Source of the DNA: an uncultured Bacteroidales bacterium
GTDB lineage: Bacteria > Bacteroidota > Bacteroidia > Bacteroidales > UBA4417
Assembly: GCA_937965665.1 (NCBI GenBank)
Contig: CALCJE010000181.1
Coordinates: forward strand, 1-42,693
Direction of reading: 5' to 3'
Length of the DNA: 42,693 nucleotides
Shown in pieces: positions 17,691 to 26,061 of this stretch. Positions within the stretch are counted from its first letter, which is position 1; each line of letters opens with the position of its first letter. The notes under the pieces were generated by a model, which was not told where the DNA came from, made no database searches, and worked only from the letters and a program-made list of their open reading frames with translations. Position numbers and translations under genes: made by a program.

Positions 17691-18344
17691 TTATAAGTTG
17701 CCATCCCATTCATTATAAAACTGTTCCAGGTAGGCCAGCATAAATTTGTGTCGGTTTTCGGCCATTTGTTTACCGGTTTCCGTATTCATCAGGTCTTTTA
17801 ACAAAAGTAGTTTTTCATAAAAATGGTTGAGGGTTGGCGCGGTGCTGTTTTTGTATTCTTCTTTAGTTAGTTGCAGGTTAGGTTTTATATCGGGATCGTA
17901 AATAGCACGACCCTTATGCCCACCGTAATTAAATGTGCGGGCAATGCCGATCGCACCCAGCGCATCGAGCCGGTCAGCATCCTGTATTACATCCAGTTCG
18001 GGCGATTTGAATTTCTGCTCAACTTTTCCGCCTTTAAACGAAATATTGGCAATAATATTAACCACGTGATTAATAACTTTTTCCTCTACGCCAAGTGTCT
18101 GCAGGAATGTACGGGCTTTCTCCGGACCAATTTCTTCATTTCCATTGTGAAATTTTGAATCAGCAATATCATGCAACAATGCTCCTAATTCCACCGTGAA
18201 TTTATCAACCTGTTCGAAATCAGCAATATGACATGCAGTTTTCCAGACCCGGTACACATGCCACCAATCATGCCCACCCTCAGCATCTTTTAATGTATGC
18301 TTTACAAATTCTACAGTTTCGAGTATGATTTGATCTGAAGTCAT
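17691..18344 (-). CDS. HD-domain phosphohydrolase, YedJ-like
   Basis: This 217-residue cytoplasmic metal-dependent phosphohydrolase belongs to the HD superfamily. Metal-binding residues are visible in order: H25 in GGHDWWHVYRVW, H58-D59 in LLHDIADSKFH, and the later Asp in VIQDADRLDALGAIG. The whole pattern, including FNYGGHKGRAIYDP and the ending FLEQFYNEWDG-like helix, resembles E. coli YedJ and similar proteins of 210-230 residues. The substrate is unknown; a nucleotide or pyrophosphate ester is likely from the fold. It is transcribed towards clpC and follows the transporter gene by 50 bp, so they may be cotranscribed. Confidence 0.88.
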   Translation of the reverse strand: MTSDQIILETVEFVKHTLKDAEGGHDWWHVYRVWKTACHIADFEQVDKFTVELGALLHDIADSKFHNGNEEIGPEKARTFLQTLGVEEKVINHVVNIIANISFKGGKVEQKFKSPELDVIQDADRLDALGAIGIARTFNYGGHKGRAIYDPDIKPNLQLTKEEYKNSTAPTLNHFYEKLLLLKDLMNTETGKQMAENRHKFMLAYLEQFYNEWDGNL

Positions 18345-18394
18345 TAAAAAGAAGTATTATAAAATGCTGAAAATTAAAGTAATGGGATTTTTAT

Positions 18395-19429
18395 TTACAA
18401 ATAGCCCAATTTATCAGCCAGGAACAGCAATGAGAGACAAAGTACGAAGGCAATAACCGGGGCAACCACCCACATTACAAAGAACTTTTTAACTTCGGTT
18501 TTTCTGAAAATATTCCGTGTTCCAAGTTTGGCTACGCCAACTCCTAGTATTGCTGCAACATTTAATTGAACAAGCGAAGTTGGAATTCCTTTTGAAACAG
18601 AAGCAATTAAAAGTAAGCTTGCTGATACAAATGCAATAATGCCTGCTTCAAATTTTCCGAAAAGCACAATTTCCTTACCTGTGTTATTCAGGATTTTATT
18701 GCCAAAAATGGAACTGCCAATAGTAAAGCTAGGCGCAACCATTAATATGGATAAAATCATGATCAGGATATAATTTTTATCTCCGGTGATATTCAATTCA
18801 TTTGCAGTCATTGTAGCAATAGGACCTGCCGCATTGGCCACATTATTCGATCCAATGGAAAAAGCTACGTACAGCGACATGAATAAAATGAGGCCATTGA
18901 TAAAACGCTTGCGGTTTACATTGGTTGAACGCGACATAGTTAATCCCCTGCGGCGCATAGGCCGGTATATAAATTTTCCGAAAAAAAGACTCAGAAAGAA
19001 AGCAATTACAGGTAGTATAAACCATGCAGGAATAACCTCGAGGAAAATTTTACGGGTATTTACCTCGTGAAAATATAAACCTGCAGCCCATACTGCCATT
19101 ACTGTCGATTGACTGGTCGACTGTGGAATACCAAACAAATTTGCCACGAGCAACGAAATAGCAACAGCAAAAAGAATAATGGAAACCACTGCAAAAGTCA
19201 TTACATCCGGATTAATCAGGTCCTTGCCAATGGTAGATGCTGTTTGTTTACCTGCAATAATGGCTCCCAGGAAAACCATGATCCCGAAAAGACCAGGAAT
19301 AAGACTTTTGCGGAGTACGTTTGCTCCAAACGCAGCCGAAAATGCAGGGCCTGTGCCGCTGCCACCCATGGTGATGCCAAGGAATATGGCAACTATAAAT
19401 GGTATGAGTAAATGACTGAAAAGTAACAA
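18395..19429 (-). CDS. PiT-fold anion transporter, CysP-like (sulfate or phosphate)
   Basis: An integral membrane protein of 344 residues with about 9-10 membrane segments in two inverted repeats, of the PHO4/PiT fold. Classical phosphate transporters have GxNDxAN motifs in both halves. Here the first half reads TMGGSGTGPAFSAAFGANVL without the ND pair, and only the second half keeps SNNVANAAGP. This arrangement, together with LFGIPQSTSQSTV and VWVVAPV, closely follows B. subtilis CysP, a sulfate permease (354 residues). An automatic annotation would say 'inorganic phosphate transporter'. Start: the longest frame uses TTG at 19429; no upstream in-frame ATG exists, and the next ATG (residue 21) falls inside the first membrane segment. 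Sulfate as substrate is inferred. Confidence 0.8.
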   Translation of the reverse strand: MLLFSHLLIPFIVAIFLGITMGGSGTGPAFSAAFGANVLRKSLIPGLFGIMVFLGAIIAGKQTASTIGKDLINPDVMTFAVVSIILFAVAISLLVANLFGIPQSTSQSTVMAVWAAGLYFHEVNTRKIFLEVIPAWFILPVIAFFLSLFFGKFIYRPMRRRGLTMSRSTNVNRKRFINGLILFMSLYVAFSIGSNNVANAAGPIATMTANELNITGDKNYILIMILSILMVAPSFTIGSSIFGNKILNNTGKEIVLFGKFEAGIIAFVSASLLLIASVSKGIPTSLVQLNVAAILGVGVAKLGTRNIFRKTEVKKFFVMWVVAPVIAFVLCLSLLFLADKLGYL

Positions 19430-19508
19430 GTTATAAATGTTATTTGGTACTTGAATACATGATATACCTGGAGGTAGAAGGTCAAAGTTTACACAAAATG
19501 ACTTCTTG

Positions 19509-19516
19509 CAAAAGTA
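19509..19516 (-). promoter_or_regulatory. Candidate -7 box of CysP-like gene
   Basis: On the minus strand TACTTTTG matches TAnnTTTG exactly, 79 bp before the TTG start. The -33 position holds only a partial match. Confidence 0.4.
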
Positions 19517-19608
19517 TTCAAAAAAGTTGGTTTATAAAACATTCCTGATTTATTGCCAAATAACGTTTCTACCATGTTATTTGGTTCTTCAAACCACTTT
19601 CGAAAAAC

Positions 19609-19646
19609 AAAACGAGGCTGTCTCATCAAAGAAACAACCTCGTTTT
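19609..19646 (-). terminator. Terminator after acyl-CoA dehydrogenase gene
   Basis: A 9 bp outer stem AAAACGAGG / CCTCGTTTT with a partly paired 20-nt interior is followed by T-rich sequence on the minus strand. It lies 38 bp past the dehydrogenase stop. Confidence 0.7.
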
Positions 19647-19684
19647 AAAATTATATACTTGGTTATGAAAACCAGTGTCAGTGC

Positions 19685-21388
19685 TTACTTCTTGAAATCA
19701 TTAACGTCCTTGGGGTGGCAGTTATTGAAAAAGCTGACAGCAGCAATGTTTTCGGCCCGGCCTTTGCGGATGAAAATATCAGCCGATTTTGAATAAACCT
19801 CGCTGCGGTTTGCATCGTAAAGCAGTAAATACCCGATGAGTACATTGGCTGCCATCTCAACCAACCGGCGTGAGTGGAAATCGAAGTATTCGTTATCGCT
19901 GTATTCAGTTACTTTCTCAACGGTTTTAGCAAATTGTTCCGTCATTTTCTCGAGGGTATTCTTCAGGTATTCGAGTTCGGGTTTTACCTGCAACTGGCCG
20001 CGTTCGCGCATAGCTGAAAGATATGCACCATTACCCACGTTGCGGATTGCAGCAACAACCTGGAGTTGCGAAGTTCCTTCATAAATTGTAGTGATGCGGG
20101 CATCGCGGTAGATGCGTTCGATCGGGAAATCCTTCATATAACCGGTTCCGCCGAATATCTGTATTGCATCATAGGCAATCTGGTTACAGCCTTCGCTTGA
20201 ATACAGTTTTACCAAAGGAGTAAACATATCAGCCAGTTTCTGGTACACTTTTGCTTCCTGGCGTTCTTCTGGCTCAAGTTTACGTTCGTGCGAAGTGAAA
20301 TTATATGCTTTGTAGATATCAACGTACCTGGCTGTTTCGTACAGCAGCGTGCGCATGGCATCAATTTTAACCTGCATGTTGGTAAGCATTTCGTAAACTG
20401 CAGGGTATTTGATAATTGATTTACCAAATTGCTCGCGTTCAGTTGCGTATTTATATGCTTCGCGGTAAGCAGCTTCGGCAATACCTACTGATTGTGATCC
20501 AACACCCAGGCGGGCCGAGTTCATCAGCGACATCACATATTTAATGAGTCCTAACTTGGTATCGCCTATAAGTTTAGCGGGAGCATTGCGGAATACCAAC
20601 TCGCAGGTAGGTGATCCTTTGATACCGAGTTTGTTTTCAATACGGCGAACCGTAACAGCTTTATGATTGCGGTCGTAAACAAAAAGCGAAAGTCCGCGTG
20701 CATCTGAAGTTCCTTCTTCCGAACGGGCCAGTACCAAACTAATATCGGCATCGCCATTGGTAATAAAACGTTTTACACCATCGAGGAACCAGGTTTGTTT
20801 ACCGGCATCGTAGGTAGCTTTAAGCTGAACGGCTTGCAAATCGGAACCTGCATCAGGTTCGGTAAGATCCATGGCAGCAGTAGCTCCTTTGTAAAAACGA
20901 GGAAGGAATTCTGCTTTTATTTCTTCGGATGCGAACTCGTGAATGGTTTCGGCACAGTCCTGTAATCCCCAGATGTTGGCAAATCCGGCATCTGCGCGCG
21001 ATACCACTTCACCCGACATTACATAAGGAACAACCGGCATATTGAGCCCATCATATTCTCTCGGCAGTGTGAAACCTACTAAACCAGCTTTTACAAGGGC
21101 ATCGTAGTTTTGTTGTGTACCACGTGCATATTTAACTTCATTATCGATAAGTTTCGGCCCTTCTTTATCTACCGATTCGGCATTGGGAGCTATAATTTCA
21201 CCGCTGATTTCGCCGATGATTTCCATGATCTTATCATAATTGTCAATGGCATCTTCGAAATCGAGTGGCGCGAAATCGTATTTTTCTTTCTGGCTATAGC
21301 CTGACTCTTTCAGCTTCACTATTTTTTCCATCAACGGATGGGTAAGGTGAAACTTGAGATTGGGATTGTCGTTATAGAAATTTTCCAT
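19685..21388 (-). CDS. Acyl-CoA dehydrogenase, long form
   Basis: An FAD enzyme that forms the trans-2,3 double bond of an acyl-CoA and hands the electrons to ETF. It has 567 residues; ordinary family members have about 380, and this one carries extra N-terminal and C-terminal helical parts, as in the VLCAD-like bacterial group. Visible motifs: TEPDAGSDLQAV (FAD/acyl contact, near 176), REQFGKSI (near 319), FGGTGYM (near 412) and YEGTSQLQ with the catalytic-base Glu437. The gene begins 14 bp after etfA1, so it is in one operon with etfB1-etfA1. The substrate chain length is unknown. This etfB-etfA-long dehydrogenase trio is common in Bacteroidales. Confidence 0.93.
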   Translation of the reverse strand: MENFYNDNPNLKFHLTHPLMEKIVKLKESGYSQKEKYDFAPLDFEDAIDNYDKIMEIIGEISGEIIAPNAESVDKEGPKLIDNEVKYARGTQQNYDALVKAGLVGFTLPREYDGLNMPVVPYVMSGEVVSRADAGFANIWGLQDCAETIHEFASEEIKAEFLPRFYKGATAAMDLTEPDAGSDLQAVQLKATYDAGKQTWFLDGVKRFITNGDADISLVLARSEEGTSDARGLSLFVYDRNHKAVTVRRIENKLGIKGSPTCELVFRNAPAKLIGDTKLGLIKYVMSLMNSARLGVGSQSVGIAEAAYREAYKYATEREQFGKSIIKYPAVYEMLTNMQVKIDAMRTLLYETARYVDIYKAYNFTSHERKLEPEERQEAKVYQKLADMFTPLVKLYSSEGCNQIAYDAIQIFGGTGYMKDFPIERIYRDARITTIYEGTSQLQVVAAIRNVGNGAYLSAMRERGQLQVKPELEYLKNTLEKMTEQFAKTVEKVTEYSDNEYFDFHSRRLVEMAANVLIGYLLLYDANRSEVYSKSADIFIRKGRAENIAAVSFFNNCHPKDVNDFKK

Positions 21389-21402
21389 TATTTTCGGTAG
21401 AT

Positions 21403-22425
21403 TTACTTCGAGTTTTTCTTGTAGAATTTGATCATTTTCGGGATGATATCAGCCACATTGCCAATAATTGTATAATCTGCTATATGGTTAATAGGAGCAT
21501 TGATATCAGTATTGATGGAAATGATCTGGGCTGATTGGTCCATTCCGGCCCTGTGCTGAACTGCACCTGAAATACCGCATGCAATGTACAGTTTCGGCCT
21601 AACGGTAACGCCGGTTTGTCCGATTTGACGTTCGTGTTCAACAAAACCTGCATCAACTGCAGCGCGCGAAGCGCCCACCTGTGCACCAAGCACTTCAGCC
21701 AGTTCGAAAAGCAGGTTGAAATTTTCTTTTGATCCAACACCATAACCGCCGGAAATAATCACCTGGGAGTTTTTGATGTCGATCTTACTTTTTTCCATGT
21801 GGCGCTCGATGATGCTTACCACAAAGTCGTCATCCTTCAGGATGCTTTTTGTATCGATTTTACGAAGTTTGCCTTTATGCTTGTTCGAGAAAATCTCTTT
21901 TTTCATCACACCTTCCCTAACAGTAGCCATTTGAGGCCTGGTTTCGGGGTTAATAATGGTTGCAATAATATTTCCTCCAAAAGCAGGGCGAATCTGATAC
22001 AGCAGATTCTTATACTCAGTTTGGGTTTTGTTTTCGAAATGATCTCCAATTTCGAGACTTGTACAATCAGCTGTAAGCCCGCAACGAAGCGCTGAGGCAA
22101 TGCGGGGAGCAATATCACGCCCTATGCTGGTAGCTCCGAATAGTGCAATTTCTGGTTTTTCCTTACCAAACAAATCCAGGATAATAGAAGTATGCGGAAG
22201 TGTGGTATATGGGAAAAGCCTTTCATCATCAGCATAATGTATTACATCAACGCCAAATGGATACAATGTGTTTTCGAGGTCAGCAACCTGGTGACCAATT
22301 ACAATGGCTTCCAGTTTAACATCCAGGTCGGTGGCCAGTTTTTTACCTTTCGATAATAGTTCGAGGCTGACATCAGCTATCAATCCTTCTTCGGTAACTT
22401 CGCAATAAACAAATATGTTGTTCAC
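21403..22425 (-). CDS. etfA: Electron transfer flavoprotein alpha subunit, ETF1
   Basis: This alpha subunit of a soluble two-subunit flavoprotein binds the FAD that passes electrons on. It has 340 residues. The N-terminal Rossmann-like domain is about 1-190. The C-terminal FAD-binding domain has GGYGVGS (near 228), SRAAVDAGF (near 254), GQTG (near 272), the characteristic GISGAVQHRAGM (near 286) and SINTD. It lies 44 bp after etfB1 and 14 bp before the acyl-CoA dehydrogenase. The resemblance to clostridial EtfA (long, with VREG..K insert) supports ETF1 as one functional unit with etfB1. Confidence 0.94.
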   Translation of the reverse strand: MNNIFVYCEVTEEGLIADVSLELLSKGKKLATDLDVKLEAIVIGHQVADLENTLYPFGVDVIHYADDERLFPYTTLPHTSIILDLFGKEKPEIALFGATSIGRDIAPRIASALRCGLTADCTSLEIGDHFENKTQTEYKNLLYQIRPAFGGNIIATIINPETRPQMATVREGVMKKEIFSNKHKGKLRKIDTKSILKDDDFVVSIIERHMEKSKIDIKNSQVIISGGYGVGSKENFNLLFELAEVLGAQVGASRAAVDAGFVEHERQIGQTGVTVRPKLYIACGISGAVQHRAGMDQSAQIISINTDINAPINHIADYTIIGNVADIIPKMIKFYKKNSK

Positions 22426-22469
22426 GTGCTCTTTGTATTTATCAGTGAATTTTAATTTTCTTAAGACAA

Positions 22470-23342
22470 TTAGCCAATAATATGGCTGTCAATCAGTTCC
22501 TTCATCAGGGTTTCGATATCGGAATCGTTACCACTCAGAACTTTTGAATCTTTATGCTGAAAAACAACGTTTTCAATCTTTTTAACTTTTGTAGGAGAAC
22601 CTGACAAACCCAGCATTTCGGTCTGAGCATTCAGATCATCAGCGGTCCATTCGTCAATCAGGAGGTACGGACGATCGCTGTATAGCTCAGTATAATCCTT
22701 GGTCTCGTTCTGAAGTTCGGTAACGGTGCGTGCATGTTTATACTTCATCAGTAATTTACCCACACGCTGGCGGCATACCGGGGCCGAGCTGTGCACAGTT
22801 ATAGCAGCCGGCAAGGATGTGCTTACAACTTCAACGCCACGTTCGAGCCTGCGTTTAACAGTGATTTTTTTCGGGTCAACCGAGAGAACTTCTTCAGCAT
22901 AGGTAATCTGAGGAATACCAAGTTTTTCTGCTGTTTGAGGGCCAACCTGTGCGGTATCGCCGTCAATAGCCTGCCTTCCGGAAATTACCAGGTGATAAGG
23001 GGCAAGTTTCTTAACAGCCAGTGATAAAGCATATGAAGTGGCCAGGGTATCAGATCCTGCAAATTTACGGTCCGAGATCAGGTAACCCCTGTCGGCACCG
23101 CGATACATAGCTTCGCGAATGATTTCAGCTGCACGGGAAGGTCCCATGGTTAACAGGATCACTTCGGCATCAGGCATCTGGTCCTTTATACTCAAAGCTT
23201 GCTCGAGAGCATGAAGATCTTCGGGGTTAAAAATGGCAGGCAGGGCCGCCCTGTTTACGGTGCCATCAGCTTTCATGGCATCTTTTCCAACATTCCGGGT
23301 ATCCGGAACCTGCTTTGCTAGCACGATTATTCTAAAACGCAT
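22470..23342 (-). CDS. etfB: Electron transfer flavoprotein beta subunit, ETF1 (bifurcating-type sequence)
   Basis: Partner of the etfA at 21403. It has 290 residues, longer than the usual 250. Motifs: KQVPDT at the start, LTMGPSRAAEII (near 64), DRKFAGSDTLATS (near 91) and GRQAIDGDTAQVGPQTAEK (near 120). These are the positions where clostridial electron-bifurcating ETF-beta proteins hold a second FAD instead of AMP; human/E. coli-type ETF-beta differs (for example IDDDCNQTG). From the sequence alone, bifurcation is an inference. It is the first gene of the etfB1-etfA1-dehydrogenase transcript, 372 bp downstream of the CCG gene, and has its own promoter candidate. Confidence 0.94.
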   Translation of the reverse strand: MRFRIIVLAKQVPDTRNVGKDAMKADGTVNRAALPAIFNPEDLHALEQALSIKDQMPDAEVILLTMGPSRAAEIIREAMYRGADRGYLISDRKFAGSDTLATSYALSLAVKKLAPYHLVISGRQAIDGDTAQVGPQTAEKLGIPQITYAEEVLSVDPKKITVKRRLERGVEVVSTSLPAAITVHSSAPVCRQRVGKLLMKYKHARTVTELQNETKDYTELYSDRPYLLIDEWTADDLNAQTEMLGLSGSPTKVKKIENVVFQHKDSKVLSGNDSDIETLMKELIDSHIIG

Positions 23343-23714
23343 AAATGGTAAATCAGTTTATGACTTGTTAAATAAGTCAATAATTTTTTGCGATGGGAAT
23401 TTAATGCCGCAAAATTAAACTTTTAGGGTTAAACTCCAAGAAAAAAAATGTGTAATGCAGCCAGAATCAAGGTTTTAAATATGTAAGTTGATGTATATCA
23501 TTCTAAATATGAATATGTTATAACTTTTTGAGGACAAATTTCCACAACCAAAATTAACAGTTATGAACAGATATTAACCAGGCTGGAAGAACCTGAATCA
23601 GCAATATTTTGAATTGAAAATTTAAGGTTAAATATTGTCAGAAAACACAGGAATGCTCAATTTTTCTTTTGTTTTCAAATTTTACTTATTCCCGGTTACT
23701 GTCAGTTTACTTGC
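23343..23714. other. Intergenic region before etfB1
   Basis: This 372 bp stretch between the CCG-protein gene and etfB1 (both minus strand) contains the etfB1 promoter candidate at 23410-23440. No ORF, RNA or clear terminator was seen in the rest, so readthrough from the upstream genes cannot be excluded. Confidence 0.55.
23410..23440 (-). promoter_or_regulatory. Promoter of etfB1-etfA1-acyl-CoA dehydrogenase
   Basis: On the minus strand there is CTTG (23437-23440), a 19 bp spacer and a perfect -7 box TAATTTTG (23410-23417), 67 bp before the etfB1 ATG. It suggests that the downstream half of the cluster can be expressed separately from the upstream half. Confidence 0.55.
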
Positions 23715-24506
23715 CTATAAATCAAGAACCTGCACAATCAGTTCGGCAATATCATAGTTTTTAACTTCATCGCGGTTTTTGTATTTCAAGCCATCGGTAA
23801 GCATAGTCATACAAAACGGGCAGGCGGTGGCCAGTATTTTTGCGTCGCTGCGAAGTACTTCTTCGGTACGTTCGATAAATACTTCTTTTTTGCCTGGTTC
23901 TGCTTCTTTAAACATCTGCGCTCCACCAGCCCCACAACAGAACGAAAAGCTCTTATTCCGTTCCAGTTCAACGAAGTCGGTAGTCAGTTTTTTAAGGATG
24001 CTTCGTGGTTCGGCATATACATCATTTCCACGGCCCAGGTAACAAGGATCGTGATATGTAATCCTTGCATTGCCCAGCATTTCTGCATCAAGTTTCAGGC
24101 TTCCGTTTTCAATATATTTATCCAGAAACTGTATGTAGTTGATAACCTCGTAATTACCGCCCAGGTCAGGGTATTCATTTTTTAAAGTATTGAAACAATG
24201 CGGGCAGATGGTAATTATTTTTTTTACCTCGTAAGCATCCAGAACAGCGATGTTTTGCAAGGCCTGCATCTGGTAGAGCATTTCGTTGCCGGCCCGCCGG
24301 GCGGGATCTCCGGTACAGGATTCTTCTTTTCCCAGCACTGCAAAACTGATGTTCAGGTGGGTAAGTATTTTGGCAAATGCCCGGGTTACTTTTTTGTACC
24401 TTTCGTCGAATGCGCCAGCGCAACCCACCCAAAAAAGATATTCTGGTTTTTCGCCCCTGGCAAATAAATCGGCCATTACAGGTACTTCTATTTTCTTCGT
24501 TTCCAT
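23715..24506 (-). CDS. CCG-domain (Fe-S) oxidoreductase subunit, HdrB/HdrD-like
   Basis: A 263-residue soluble protein with two cysteine-rich CCG-type domains, as in heterodisulfide reductase HdrB/HdrD, GlpC and succinate dehydrogenase SdhE. The second is complete: C155, C190-C191-G and C229xxC232, able to hold a non-cubane [4Fe-4S] cluster. The first is modified: C29, then SCTGDPARRAGNE (C64, with T instead of C before G) and C101xxC104. This pattern is normal for this subgroup. The membrane iron-sulfur gene ends 150 bp upstream of its start, on the same strand; together they make a two-gene equivalent of fused HdrD/EMO-type proteins. The electron acceptor role for ETF is inferred from context. 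Confidence 0.88.
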   Translation of the reverse strand: METKKIEVPVMADLFARGEKPEYLFWVGCAGAFDERYKKVTRAFAKILTHLNISFAVLGKEESCTGDPARRAGNEMLYQMQALQNIAVLDAYEVKKIITICPHCFNTLKNEYPDLGGNYEVINYIQFLDKYIENGSLKLDAEMLGNARITYHDPCYLGRGNDVYAEPRSILKKLTTDFVELERNKSFSFCCGAGGAQMFKEAEPGKKEVFIERTEEVLRSDAKILATACPFCMTMLTDGLKYKNRDEVKNYDIAELIVQVLDL

Positions 24507-24656
24507 CAGCTTTTAAAATTCTTATGCTAATATTCTGTTAATCCCAAGTGTTTCGAAAGCAGCTGTTAAACTGCAGATTATCATTTGTTTTCGATAGTCA
24601 ACTTCAAGTAATATTTCAGTTCCAAGGCTGTATTTCATCAATTCAGAAATAAATTT

Positions 24657-26000
24657 TTATGAAATTTTTAATTCCAGGTTTTCTGTCCAGAGCAGGCGAT
24701 CTTCGGCTGAATATTGCCAGGGAGCGCCATTGTTTTCGATATTGCTGAACATGGTTTTCAGCCCGCCGGGCGCACTGCTTTCCTCCATTACCAGGTAGCG
24801 CCGCATATCAACAATAAGTGTTGGATGATTAATATTTACAGGGCATTCCTGAGCACAGGCATTGCATGTTGTACATGCCCAGAGTTCCTCCACCGAAATA
24901 TAGTCCCTGAGCAATGATTTATTATCGCTAAACTCCTTGCCAATTTTTACAAGTCCTGGACCTTTTTCTTTCATGCGTGCCCTGAGATCCATAAAAATTT
25001 TACGGGGTGATAACATTTTGCCGGTGGTATTGGCCGGACAAACCGAAGTGCATCGCCCGCATTCAGTACAGGATAATGAATCAAAATAGTTTTTCCACGA
25101 AACATCTTCAACATCTTTTACTCCAAAGCGACTTATGGGCGAATCCGTTGCCGGGGTTTCAAAACTTGAACCGGGATCGAGCATCAGCTTTACTTCGCGG
25201 GTTATATCGTCCATATTGGTAAGTTTTCCGAGTGGTTCCAGCCGGGTAAGAAAAGTATTGGGTACTGACAGGAAAACATGAAAATGTTTTGAATATGGCA
25301 GGATATTGGCAAAGATAAAGATGAGCAGGATGTGCGCCCACCAATTGAATTCATAAACAATATGTAATGAATTCATTGATAATCCACTCAAAACCGGCCT
25401 AAGAAATTCAGCTACCGGAAATACTCCGTGGATAGGCTCGCCCGAAACCATTTGTAACTGCACATAGCTTGTATTCATACCTATCAGCGACAACATCAGC
25501 ATCAGGATCATGCTCAATGCAATATTGGCATCCTGGTGCGATTTTTTCTTCATCTCAATGCCTTCAAAACGGCTGATATGCAAAAACACTCTTCGGACAA
25601 TGAAAATAACAATTGAAACAGTAACAAGCAAAGCAAAAATATCGCCTGAAGCCATGATCAGGCTATGAATCCACCCCAGGCTGCTAAATGATTTTTCGTT
25701 TCCGGATAGCCCGTCGATAACCATTTCGAGACTGCCAAAGGTTATCACGCAAAAGCCCCAGAATACGATAGCATGAAAGAACCCGATAACAGGGCGTCGG
25801 AAAATTTTAGTCTGGCCAATAGCAACTTCGAGCGTAATTATGATCCGCTTCCGGAAATTGCGGATGGGAAAATTTGCTTTGGTAAACCTGAAAAAGCGGA
25901 TTAGCCTGGAAATTGTAAATGTAAAAGCGCCCAATGTGAGCAAAATGGTGAACGTAAAAATGAGTTGCTTCATCATATCAGCATTTTTTATGAAAACCAT
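24657..26000 (-). CDS. Membrane iron-sulfur oxidoreductase with haem b domain
   Basis: The protein has 447 residues. Residues 10-245 hold about five or six membrane segments with histidines placed as in NarI-type di-haem cytochrome b (H76, H112, H223, H238/H241). Residues 305-390 carry two ferredoxin-type [4Fe-4S] motifs: C311xxC314xxC317xxxC321 and C376xxC379xxC382xxxC386. This architecture matches the membrane part of ETF:(methyl)menaquinone oxidoreductases and HdrE/HdrD-like proteins, which take electrons in the cytoplasm and reduce quinone. The start could be the ATG at 26000 or at residue 9-10 (MMKQL), which better begins a membrane segment. It lies between etfA2 (61 bp) and the CCG gene (150 bp). 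Confidence 0.88.
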   Translation of the reverse strand: MVFIKNADMMKQLIFTFTILLTLGAFTFTISRLIRFFRFTKANFPIRNFRKRIIITLEVAIGQTKIFRRPVIGFFHAIVFWGFCVITFGSLEMVIDGLSGNEKSFSSLGWIHSLIMASGDIFALLVTVSIVIFIVRRVFLHISRFEGIEMKKKSHQDANIALSMILMLMLSLIGMNTSYVQLQMVSGEPIHGVFPVAEFLRPVLSGLSMNSLHIVYEFNWWAHILLIFIFANILPYSKHFHVFLSVPNTFLTRLEPLGKLTNMDDITREVKLMLDPGSSFETPATDSPISRFGVKDVEDVSWKNYFDSLSCTECGRCTSVCPANTTGKMLSPRKIFMDLRARMKEKGPGLVKIGKEFSDNKSLLRDYISVEELWACTTCNACAQECPVNINHPTLIVDMRRYLVMEESSAPGGLKTMFSNIENNGAPWQYSAEDRLLWTENLELKIS

Positions 26001-26061
26001 ATTTTTATGTTGGAAACTACCACAACTTTATGATTTTGAATGTTGGATAGCTCTGGTGCAA

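Noticed and set aside
24507..24656. 150 bp gap between the CCG gene and the membrane Fe-S gene as a possible broken gene
   Set aside because: Both flanking proteins end or start normally and the gap encodes nothing recognisable in any frame.
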